Source: Leptospira chreensis (GTDB lineage: Bacteria; Spirochaetota; Leptospiria; Leptospirales; Leptospiraceae). From it: 64,000 nt of DNA. The stretch covers positions 153,650-217,649 of the forward strand of contig NZ_JAFFPS010000026.1 of the NCBI RefSeq assembly GCF_016919165.1. Direction: 5' to 3'. The notes below the pieces were generated by a model. It saw nothing but the letters and a program-made list of their open reading frames with translations. It had not been told where the DNA came from and ran no database searches. Below are positions 46,151 to 53,678 of the stretch, piece after piece. Both the position numbers and the translations under genes were made by a program. Numbering within the stretch: position 1 is the first letter of the stretch; each line of letters opens with the position of its first letter.

Positions 46151-46955
46151 TTTCTTTTTTATTAATTGTTCGATGTTGTACTATCATCCAACAAAAGATA
46201 CATATTTTACACCGAAACAAATGGGATTTTCTTATACGCCAACTTTCCTTACGACAAAGGATGGGGTGAAGTTAAATGTTTGGAGAATTTATTCTAAAAA
46301 GTTTGAAACACCGAAAGCAGTCATATTACAATTTCATGGTAACGGCCAAAATATGAGTGCTCATTTTTTATCTCTAGTTTGGTTAGTGAATCATGGTTAT
46401 GAACTGATCGTATTTGATTATAGAGGTTATGGAGATTCGGAAGGCGAACCAGATCCAGAGGATATAATAGAAGATAGTAAACTTGTTTTAGACTTTGCTT
46501 TGCAAGGAGCTAGAGAAAAAGGCACAAAGTTAATTGTATATGGTCAGAGTTTGGGTGGAGCTGTCGCTATGCGGGCTGTTTCTGATTGGAAGGATAAAAA
46601 CGAAGTTGTATTATTCTGTATTGATGGTTCCTTTCCTTCATACAGAGAAGTTGCCAAACAAACAATGAACCATGTGCTCTTTCCTCCGGTAGGGAATCTA
46701 TTTGCTTGGCTTTTCCATGATCAAACGAGCCCTCGTGATTCGATTGCCGGTCTTTCTCCAATACCACTTCTCATCATTCACGGAACGGAGGACAATGTTG
46801 TTTTTTTTGAAAATGGAAAACAAATTTTTGGGTTGGCTGGAGAACCAAAGGTCTTTTGGGAAATTCGCGGAGGTGGGCATGTGGACTGGATGAATCTCGG
46901 TCAGTCCAAGTTTGCAAAAGATTTTTTGGTTTTACTCAACAGGCATTTGTACTGA
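46113..46955 (+). CDS. Alpha/beta-hydrolase lipoprotein
   Basis: A 280-residue exported hydrolase. ATG at 46113 (ribosome site GGAGAAAG) gives MKKHFYLIIICFSFFFINCSM with lipobox Cys; the upstream in-frame start at 46038 lacks a signal at its front. Motifs include QFHGNGQNMSAHF (oxyanion), YGQSLGGAVAM (nucleophile Ser), HGTEDNVVFF (acid Asp) and GGHVDWMNLG (His), as in the YqkD/BAAT-type hydrolases. It could cleave acyl or peptide bonds of envelope molecules. It starts inside the DUF4105 gene and so is in the same operon. Confidence 0.83.
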   Translation: MKKHFYLIIICFSFFFINCSMLYYHPTKDTYFTPKQMGFSYTPTFLTTKDGVKLNVWRIYSKKFETPKAVILQFHGNGQNMSAHFLSLVWLVNHGYELIVFDYRGYGDSEGEPDPEDIIEDSKLVLDFALQGAREKGTKLIVYGQSLGGAVAMRAVSDWKDKNEVVLFCIDGSFPSYREVAKQTMNHVLFPPVGNLFAWLFHDQTSPRDSIAGLSPIPLLIIHGTEDNVVFFENGKQIFGLAGEPKVFWEIRGGGHVDWMNLGQSKFAKDFLVLLNRHLY

Positions 46956-47450
46956 AGTAAACGGATGTTCCACGAAGATAGGAGTAGAAAGTATTTCAGT
47001 TAGAGTCGCTTTTTTATCGATTTCTCGAAAGGTTAACTCACTCTTTCCTATTTTTGATTCACTAAATATTTTAAGTTCGAAGTATTTTTCCTCTCCTCTT
47101 TTGATTTGGAATACTTTGGTGGCATCTTCTTTTCCAACAACATCCAATCTGTATGTACCTTCTTGTAATCTAAGATAACCTAGTGATCCATTCTCTAATT
47201 CAATTTTGTAAAGAGGGGTAGGTTGAATCTGAGAGGAAAATTTATCTGGATAACGAGATAATAGGCATTCATAGTTCCAAAGGGCAAGAGATGGGTGTTC
47301 TGGTCGGATCAAATAAAAAAGTCCAGAATCATTTTCCTTTGATTCTAACTTCACAAAAGCTTTTTTCTCAGCACATTGCATTGTGAATCCAAATTGGATG
47401 AGAAAGAAAATGAAAATAACAAAAGAAGAAAGATTGTATTTAGAGTTCAT
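46932..47450 (-). CDS. Small lipoprotein of unknown function
   Basis: A 172-residue predicted lipoprotein (hydrophobic segment ending FGFTMQC, Cys26). The mature part is a beta-rich domain with a repeated strand pattern (KIELENGSLGYLRLQEGTYRLDV), like a carboxypeptidase-regulatory or PEGA-type domain. No family recognised with confidence. It overlaps the convergent hydrolase gene by 24 bases, and overlaps the start of the DUF445 gene it follows by ATGA. Confidence 0.62.
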   Translation of the reverse strand: MNSKYNLSSFVIFIFFLIQFGFTMQCAEKKAFVKLESKENDSGLFYLIRPEHPSLALWNYECLLSRYPDKFSSQIQPTPLYKIELENGSLGYLRLQEGTYRLDVVGKEDATKVFQIKRGEEKYFELKIFSESKIGKSELTFREIDKKATLTEILSTPIFVEHPFTSVQMPVE

Positions 47451-48790
47451 GGGTTTCCAGCCGATTCGGATCCAAACCGTTTCTGATTTCTATAATGTGC
47501 AATATACGTGATGAGAACAAGGGCACCCACAGGAGCAGAAAAATAAATATGGACTTGGATGAGTCCCGCAATCATTCCTAAAATTCCACCTAAGAACTGT
47601 ATTACGACAAGGTTCCCGCCGGTATTGTCCAAGATCATTTTTTCCAAATCGTCAGTATCTAATGCCATCACTCGTTCTTCCACAAGAGCTGTTACATTGA
47701 TATTGTGTACAAATTTTTCAATATTGGTTTTGAGATAAACCTTCCCTTCTTCGCTGTACATAAATTCAAGAAGGCGTTTTTTGACCCAATCCACAGCACG
47801 AAAGAAGTTCTTTTCAATCTCTTCCCAGTTATTGGGATCATCTAAGTAAGACTGCAATCGTTCAATGCCGGAAGGTAGGAGATTTTGTCTGGCATAGTCG
47901 CCACTGGCTTCTAACCAATTAGAAATTTTTCCTGTAATGAACTCTTGTGTTTCTTTGGAGTTCAATCGTTCTTGGAGACCAGCCATCATTTCATCCATCA
48001 TCTTCATAAACTGATCAGATGTTTCTGGATCTTTTACAAATCGTTCCAAAAGTTCGCGAATGGCTTCTTCGTTAAAAGAAAAAATCTTTTTCACTCCAAT
48101 CCCAATTTTACCAAGCGTACTTCTTGTTTTTAAATACTCTTCTAATCCTTCGTTGAGAAGGTTTGCGAGTTTTGGCATCTCTTCTAAAAGAACCACGCGG
48201 AGTTGTTTTCCTAAATCTTCGCGATTGGCTTCTTCTGTTAGATAGTATGTTAGGCGGTCTTTTGCGTAGTCCCAAAGTTTTTGAATTTCTTCTGGACGTT
48301 CCGCCATTTTTTTCATGGTTTCTTCAGAAAAATCAAAGATTACTTCTAAAATCTCAGGCCCTCTTTCTTTTAACATGGAAATGATTTTTGTCACAAGCAC
48401 CGTCCGAATTTCGACGTTGTGAATGGCTTCATCAATTTCTTTGACTATCTTTTGGATTCCCGTTTCTACTAGGTTACGTTCATAGATATAGGATAAAATG
48501 ATATCAGGGTGGAGTAAATTACTTTGGATACTTTCTCCGAGTGACTTTGCAATTTTGGATTTGTTTTTGGGAACAAGACCCGACCAACCGAGCACCTTAC
48601 CATATTTAGGTTGGAATAACATTTTGATTGCAAGGAAATTTGTGAAATAACCCACAACCCCTGCCATCAAAATTACAAAGACTGCGTTGATCCAAACATT
48701 GCCCTCATAGTATACTTGAAATCCTCCAACGATAATCGAAAAAATTACAAGTAATCTACGATACCAGGCATCTAATTTTGCAACATCCAT
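47447..48790 (-). CDS. DUF445-family membrane protein
   Basis: A 447-residue protein. Two helices at the N-terminus (VIFSIIVGGFQVYYEGNVW and AGVVGYFTNFLAIKMLFQP), a long helical charged middle (about 70-410), and a C-terminal hydrophobic hairpin (VVIQFLGGILGMIAGLIQVHI). The FTNFLAIKMLFQPKYGK segment and the following LVPKNKSKIAKSLGESIQ are characteristic of the DUF445 family. Its function is unknown; some members affect envelope stability. It shares ATGA with the small lipoprotein gene. Confidence 0.85.
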   Translation of the reverse strand: MDVAKLDAWYRRLLVIFSIIVGGFQVYYEGNVWINAVFVILMAGVVGYFTNFLAIKMLFQPKYGKVLGWSGLVPKNKSKIAKSLGESIQSNLLHPDIILSYIYERNLVETGIQKIVKEIDEAIHNVEIRTVLVTKIISMLKERGPEILEVIFDFSEETMKKMAERPEEIQKLWDYAKDRLTYYLTEEANREDLGKQLRVVLLEEMPKLANLLNEGLEEYLKTRSTLGKIGIGVKKIFSFNEEAIRELLERFVKDPETSDQFMKMMDEMMAGLQERLNSKETQEFITGKISNWLEASGDYARQNLLPSGIERLQSYLDDPNNWEEIEKNFFRAVDWVKKRLLEFMYSEEGKVYLKTNIEKFVHNINVTALVEERVMALDTDDLEKMILDNTGGNLVVIQFLGGILGMIAGLIQVHIYFSAPVGALVLITYIAHYRNQKRFGSESAGNP

Positions 48791-48796
48791 CCGATT

Positions 48797-49570
48797 CTAT
48801 TCCTCTTCTAGTTTTAAGTATTTACCACTTAACCTTCGTAAGAAGCCTCGTGGGATGAGTTCAGAAATGGTCACCGCTCCTTGATTGAACGAACCCGTGA
48901 TGCAGACGGCTTCGTTGTGACGAAGAGCACTGAGTGATTCTTCTACCACTACATCCGCATCTTGCCACATAAAAGAAGGGTATTTGGATTTATTAATTCC
49001 TGCTCTTTGGTGGAAGTCGGAATGAGTGAGTCCTGGGCAAAGTGCCTGAACATAAATTCCGTGAAGTTTTGCTTCCTCATGGATGGATTCTGTAAAAGAT
49101 TTTACAAATGCTTTGGTTGCAGCGTAAATGGCGCTACCTGGTGCAGGCAGATAACCAGCGATAGACGCCACATTAATCAAATAACCTTTTTTATTCTTTT
49201 TGAATCGGTTTAGGGCAGCGTGACTTAAGTGAACTAAAGTTTTTACATTCAGATTCACCTCATCTAGTTCTTTATCCAGTGGTAAAGCGGCAAACTCACC
49301 CACAGTCCCAAACCCGGCGTTGTTAACTACTAGTTCCGCATCTTTATCTTTTGATATGATTTCAGCGAGTTCTTCTACATCTTTCTTTTTGGTAAGATCG
49401 AGTGCGAAGTATTTTAAAATACCTCGCGATTTAGGTTCTAATTCTAAAATTACTTTTTTTAAATCGGATTCCGTGCGGGAAATTAGAAAGACGTTATAGT
49501 CTTTCGCGAGTGTTCGAACAAATTCTTTTCCAATTCCTTGGGATGCGCCAGTGACATATGCATTTTTCAT
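48797..49570 (-). CDS. Short-chain dehydrogenase/reductase
   Basis: A 257-residue cytoplasmic NAD(P)-dependent oxidoreductase of the classical SDR type. VTGASQGIGKEFVR (cofactor loop), NNAGFGTVG, the catalytic Ser in INVASIAGYL and YAATKAFVKSF (Tyr and Lys) are present. Substrates cannot be named. It overlaps the upstream rimI gene by ATGA and precedes DUF445 by 6 bases. Confidence 0.88.
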   Translation of the reverse strand: MKNAYVTGASQGIGKEFVRTLAKDYNVFLISRTESDLKKVILELEPKSRGILKYFALDLTKKKDVEELAEIISKDKDAELVVNNAGFGTVGEFAALPLDKELDEVNLNVKTLVHLSHAALNRFKKNKKGYLINVASIAGYLPAPGSAIYAATKAFVKSFTESIHEEAKLHGIYVQALCPGLTHSDFHQRAGINKSKYPSFMWQDADVVVEESLSALRHNEAVCITGSFNQGAVTISELIPRGFLRRLSGKYLKLEEE

Positions 49571-50001
49571 TCGATGGGATTCCTTTTCATCAGAACGGCT
49601 GTGGATCCGTCCGGATAGTATTTTTTACGTCTCTCTAATTCTATAAAACCAACGGACTCGTAGAGTTTGATGGCTGCTTCATTAGATTCCTTCACTTCCA
49701 GGAAAAATTCTTTTTTGGGAAATTCTTGGAAGAGGGCCAATAGAAGTTGTTTAGCCAACCCTAACTTTCGATAGTTGGGAAGTGTTGCAATCCGAAAGAT
49801 TTCAATTTCCCAAGGTGTTTCGCAAACAAGAGCATAACACTCCGTATCTGGATTTCCCAAACCGAAAGCCACATGGAATTCCAAATGGGTTTGGATCATC
49901 TTTTCTGTCCATTCCTCACCGGGAAAACAAAGGGATTCCCATTGGAGGAGGAGGGATAGATCCGATTCACCCAACCTTCGAAAACTATGAGACATAATCA
50001 C
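49567..50001 (-). CDS. rimI: RimI-like ribosomal-protein alanine N-acetyltransferase
   Basis: A GNAT-fold acetyltransferase of 142-144 residues; start at 49995 (MSHSF) or 50001. ESLCFPGEEWTEKMIQTHL, IEIFRIATLPNYRKLGLAKQLLLAL (acetyl-CoA loop) and FFLEVKESNEAAIKLYESVGF are the RimI signature blocks. It probably acetylates the N-terminal Ala of ribosomal protein S18. Divergent from the TPR-like lipoprotein and followed by the SDR gene. Confidence 0.83.
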   Translation of the reverse strand: MIMSHSFRRLGESDLSLLLQWESLCFPGEEWTEKMIQTHLEFHVAFGLGNPDTECYALVCETPWEIEIFRIATLPNYRKLGLAKQLLLALFQEFPKKEFFLEVKESNEAAIKLYESVGFIELERRKKYYPDGSTAVLMKRNPIE

Positions 50002-50045
50002 ATTTTTTTCTTTTCATCCAAAAGAAAGAAACTAAAATCGAACTG

Positions 50046-50963
50046 ATGGGTACAAAAAACAGCAGGTTTTCTTTGGTTTCACTGCCACTGGGCATCCTAC
50101 TCGTAGTGCTCGGCCTTAGTTTTACAGGCTGTGAATATCTAAAGTCACTTACCGAATCCAGATACCGTAAACGGATTGGGGGAGAACCTGTTTCCGAAAA
50201 AGACATCGTCAATTGGAAAGAGAAGTTAGCCTTAGAAGAGGCGGAAATTGAAGAGATGGACAAACGGATTCGTAAAATGGTCCAGAAGTCCAACCAGTCT
50301 GCTGCGCTTTCCTGGAAGATTGCAAGGGCCTATATGCGCGCAGGTTCTGCGGAACTAGGATCTCGTTATTATGAAGAAGCCATCGGCGAATCCATACCAA
50401 ACGCAAAACAAGGTGGGTTTGAAATCCATTCTTATGAATCTGCCTTACCCTATTTTGAAAAAGCCATCCAATCTGGAAAGTTGGACAAACAGTTGTTATA
50501 TGAGACGGCAGTGGCATATTCCAATGCATCCAAAGATATGGGTTGGGAATCCGTAAGGCGTAATCGTGCCATTGGCTTATTCAAACAGCTTTCTAAATTA
50601 GACAAAGAAGATTCTCGTTTTCCTTTCCAGTTGGCACTTGTCTACTTTGATTCTTCTTTGAAGGATGAAGCTTGGAACGGAAAAACTTCCAATGGTTATG
50701 ATGAAGTGGAAACGGCATTTTCTCTTCTAGATCAAATCCTTCGCAAAGAACCATACAATGTCCCCACACGATTTGCTAAGGCCAATTTTTTATACCAAGT
50801 TGGAAAATCCAATTTAGCATTTGATGAATACACTCGTATCAAATCGGTTTTGGAAGAGATGAAGGAAAAGGGAAATATCCGAGAACCTTTGGAAGAAAAT
50901 TCATCCTATCGTAATGTCATCAAAAACTTAAACCAATTAGGGGCCCAAAACAAATCCAATTGA
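50046..50963 (+). CDS. Helical-repeat (TPR-like) lipoprotein
   Basis: A 305-residue lipoprotein (LGLSFTGC, lipobox Cys at about 29). The mature part is almost entirely helical: LSWKIARAYMRAGSAELGSRYYEEAIGE, LLYETAVAYSNASKDMGWESV and VPTRFAKANFLYQVGKSNLAFDEYTR read as three or four tetratricopeptide-like repeats. Such proteins act as periplasmic scaffolds. It is followed within 11 bases by dprA, and the two may be in one operon. Exact role unknown. Confidence 0.75.
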   Translation: MGTKNSRFSLVSLPLGILLVVLGLSFTGCEYLKSLTESRYRKRIGGEPVSEKDIVNWKEKLALEEAEIEEMDKRIRKMVQKSNQSAALSWKIARAYMRAGSAELGSRYYEEAIGESIPNAKQGGFEIHSYESALPYFEKAIQSGKLDKQLLYETAVAYSNASKDMGWESVRRNRAIGLFKQLSKLDKEDSRFPFQLALVYFDSSLKDEAWNGKTSNGYDEVETAFSLLDQILRKEPYNVPTRFAKANFLYQVGKSNLAFDEYTRIKSVLEEMKEKGNIREPLEENSSYRNVIKNLNQLGAQNKSN

Positions 50964-50974
50964 CCTCTTAAGTT

Positions 50975-51895
50975 GTGGTCGTTTCGATTTTAGGGCATCC
51001 CCGGATTTCCTCTTTCCTTCGCAAAACAAGAATTTGGTGTAATTATTCTCAGTTTTCTGAACTTTACCAGGTTTTGCCGAGTTACTTCGAAGAAGAATTT
51101 TGGAACCAATGTTGGGAAGAGTGCAGGCTATGGGAAATGGAGAAAGATCCCCATTGGCAACTTTTGCATATTTATGACAAAGGTTACCCCAAGAATTTAA
51201 AAGAAATTTATGATCCGCCCCTTGTGATTGCCTGTTTGGGGAATCTCCAGTTATTAGAATCTTCGATGGTGGCGATTGTCGGAACAAGAAAGTCTTCCCC
51301 TGTCTCGTTATCGGCCACGAAAGGACTGGTTCGGTTGTTGTCGGTAAACAAAGATTTGGCGGTAGTTTCTGGTATGGCGCTTGGGATTGATCGACAGGCC
51401 TTTCTTTCTGCTTTGGACTTGGGTCTTCCTGTGGTGGGGGTTCTCGGAACCACTCTCGGAATGGAATACCCGCCGGGAAATCGGGATTTATACAAAAGGA
51501 TCAAAGAAGATCCAAACCAACTCCTTATCACGGAATTTTTATTAAAAACAGAACCTGCCAAATGGACTTTTCCGAAACGCAATCGTGTGATCTCCGGTCT
51601 TTCGGACAGAGTGTACATTATGGAATCCGGTCGAAAGTCAGGGACCATTTCTACAGCATACAGTGCTATGGAACAAAACCGCGAGATTTATGTTTTTGAT
51701 CATCCCAAACAATTTGATAATGAAGGAGGACGTTTGCTCTTACGACAGGGTGCACAAAATTTATTTTATGAAACTAAGAGTGTAAAAGAGGAAGTGAATT
51801 CTAGTGAGATGAGTTATGAAGAATGGAAAGAAAAACGAACCATCTCTTCGGGAATCGAAAGAGATGGTGGATGGGATCTAAACTTTACCCTTTGA
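50975..51895 (+). CDS. dprA: DNA-processing protein DprA
   Basis: Binds incoming single-stranded DNA and loads RecA during natural transformation. The Rossmann-like domain spans about 60-270 of the 306-residue protein, with YDPPLVIACLGN, VAIVGTRKSSP, VVSGMALGIDRQAFLSAL, VGVLGTTLGMEYPPGN, FPKRNRVISGLSDRVYIME and SGTISTAYSAMEQNREIYVF. GTG start 50975. There is no C-terminal winged-helix domain of the usual size. It overlaps the convergent Ca2+ antiporter gene by 11 bases. Confidence 0.93.
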   Translation: MVVSILGHPRISSFLRKTRIWCNYSQFSELYQVLPSYFEEEFWNQCWEECRLWEMEKDPHWQLLHIYDKGYPKNLKEIYDPPLVIACLGNLQLLESSMVAIVGTRKSSPVSLSATKGLVRLLSVNKDLAVVSGMALGIDRQAFLSALDLGLPVVGVLGTTLGMEYPPGNRDLYKRIKEDPNQLLITEFLLKTEPAKWTFPKRNRVISGLSDRVYIMESGRKSGTISTAYSAMEQNREIYVFDHPKQFDNEGGRLLLRQGAQNLFYETKSVKEEVNSSEMSYEEWKEKRTISSGIERDGGWDLNFTL

Positions 51896-52919
51896 AAACA
51901 AATCCCGCGACAGTTGCCAGGACGTAAATAAAAAGTAAAAATACACCAAACGGTCGTTTGATTTTATCTTTGGAGAAAACAATTCCTAAACGGAATAAAA
52001 CGAGGACAATTAGCATCGATGGAAAGTAGAAAGTAAAAAAACTAACCGGAGCTTCGAGTCCATTTTTCGTAACAGCTGCCGCAGCCCCCGATACAAAAAG
52101 AACATTCAAAATATCCGCTCCAATGATATTTCCCACAGCGAGTTCCGAATGTCCCCGTCTAGAGGCTTGGATGGCTGTCACTAGTTCCGGAAGCGAAGTT
52201 CCGAAAGCAACGAGAGTGGCACCAATGATGGACTCAGGAATAGAGAGTCGAACGGCTGTTTCTTGGACCGAAGGAATCAAAACCTTTGAGGAAAGGATGA
52301 CAAAAGCGATGGCAGCAGATAATTTTAAGGCTACGATCCAAAATGGTGATTCATCGTATTCGGTTGTCGCATCGATTCCTGCTTCTACTTCGCCCGGTTT
52401 GGATCTGGACCAACGGATACTTAGATAAATGTAAAAAGCTAGAAGCAGTAAAAATACAAATCCAGTACCTTGGTCGATTCGTCCGCCGGTAGAGAAAACG
52501 GATGTTAGGTTTGCCCAGGGAAGGGCTGCAAAAACAAGTAAAAATCCAGAAAGGACTTGGATCCAACCTTGACGGTTCACAAGTCGTTTGTCGATGTCAG
52601 GTGGGGAAATCAGGATGGCAATTCCTAAAATTAGGCCTGTGTCACAGATAATGGAGCCGACCGCATTCCCAAGGGCAATTCCCGGGTTTCCTTCTAAGGC
52701 TGCAAGAACCGATACGGAAACTTCGGGAAGGGTTGTGCCTAGACTCACAATGGTGGCACCAACGATCATCTTGGGAACTCCCCATCTTGTGGAAAGGGAA
52801 ACTGCCTCGTCTACGAGCACGTCAGCGGCTTTGCCCAAAACAAGGATGGAGCCAATGATCACGAGTAAAAGAACTGGCAAGGGAAGGGTTTGAAAAGTTG
52901 CAGTAAGAAATGCATCCAT
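51885..52919 (-). CDS. CaCA-family calcium/sodium antiporter
   Basis: A 344-residue inner-membrane transporter with about ten helices in two inverted halves. The alpha repeats are GATIVSLGTTLPEVSVSVLAAL and GATLVAFGTSLPELVTAIQAS (both with the GTSLPE-type cation-binding core). Acidic residues in the loop between halves (about 190-205) are typical of YrbG-type exchangers. It exchanges Na+ or H+ for Ca2+. ATG at 52919, divergent from the secreted protein gene, whose alternative start overlaps it. Confidence 0.9.
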   Translation of the reverse strand: MDAFLTATFQTLPLPVLLLVIIGSILVLGKAADVLVDEAVSLSTRWGVPKMIVGATIVSLGTTLPEVSVSVLAALEGNPGIALGNAVGSIICDTGLILGIAILISPPDIDKRLVNRQGWIQVLSGFLLVFAALPWANLTSVFSTGGRIDQGTGFVFLLLLAFYIYLSIRWSRSKPGEVEAGIDATTEYDESPFWIVALKLSAAIAFVILSSKVLIPSVQETAVRLSIPESIIGATLVAFGTSLPELVTAIQASRRGHSELAVGNIIGADILNVLFVSGAAAAVTKNGLEAPVSFFTFYFPSMLIVLVLFRLGIVFSKDKIKRPFGVFLLFIYVLATVAGFVFKG

Positions 52920-52935
52920 GGATAAAGGTCAGAAT

Positions 52936-53559
52936 ATGGAAAACTTCATCCGACTGCGACTCTTTCTTTGGGTAGGGACCCTCGGATTTTTTTCTCCGGT
53001 ACTCGGAGAACCACGATTGCCAAAAGAACCAAACCTTCCGAACGTTCCCATGGAAGAATCCAAAGAGCCTCGGAATGCTCGCGGGGACAAAGAGTCCTCG
53101 GAGCCAAAGGTGATCAATTTAACTTTGTGTGATGGTCGAACGGTTCGAGGGGAATCATCTAGCGGCAGTCAGTCGATGGCTTTTGAACATTCCAAAGACG
53201 GAATCCTTTATAAAAAAAAGTTAAACGTAAATGAACTGGATTCGGTGCGAATTGACTCTTGGGAATTAAAACAAAAACGAGAAGAAAAAAAAGGGATCAC
53301 CTTTGAAGTGGTTCCTAAAAAAATCCGAATTCGTACTCGTAATGGAGAAGTGTTTTATAAGGACACAGGTGTTTCCGACTTAAAACTTCTCAACTTAGAA
53401 GTGAAAAACAACAATGGGGAAACCACTCTCTTTTCCTATTGGGTGGATTTGAAATACCCAGATGGAAAATGGTATTCTGGTCTTCCGGTTTTAAAAAATG
53501 ACCAAGGAACTAGAGAGGACTGTTTGAAAGATGTGGTAAGAATGATTGAATGGGAGTGA
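52936..53559 (+). CDS. Secreted protein of unknown function
   Basis: A 207-residue exported protein. Start at 52936 (MENFIRLRLFLWVGTLGFFSPVLGE, ribosome site AAGGT), as an upstream ATG at 52918 would overlap the divergent transporter start. After a Pro/Glu/Lys-rich linker, the mature domain is beta-rich (RIRTRNGEVFYKDTGVSDLKL; TTLFSYWVDLKYPDGKWYSGLPV). No family recognised. Followed by a hairpin terminator. Confidence 0.65.
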   Translation: MENFIRLRLFLWVGTLGFFSPVLGEPRLPKEPNLPNVPMEESKEPRNARGDKESSEPKVINLTLCDGRTVRGESSSGSQSMAFEHSKDGILYKKKLNVNELDSVRIDSWELKQKREEKKGITFEVVPKKIRIRTRNGEVFYKDTGVSDLKLLNLEVKNNNGETTLFSYWVDLKYPDGKWYSGLPVLKNDQGTREDCLKDVVRMIEWE

Positions 53560-53592
53560 TCCTCATCCAAACCAATCATTGAGATTTTGAGA

Positions 53593-53620
53593 AACGAAGA
53601 TGACTCGGTCAGACTTCGTT
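53593..53620. terminator. Hairpin between convergent secreted-protein and decarboxylase genes
   Basis: AACGAAG (53593-53599) pairs with CTTCGTT (53614-53620), and an inner TGAC/GTCA pair extends the stem. It is symmetrical enough to act on both strands. A long T-run lies further right (about 53668-53674), on the plus-strand side. Confidence 0.5.
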
Positions 53621-53678
53621 CTAGCTAACACCAACTCCAGGCTTTCGTTTCGTTGGCCTGAAATTGGGTTTCGTTTTT

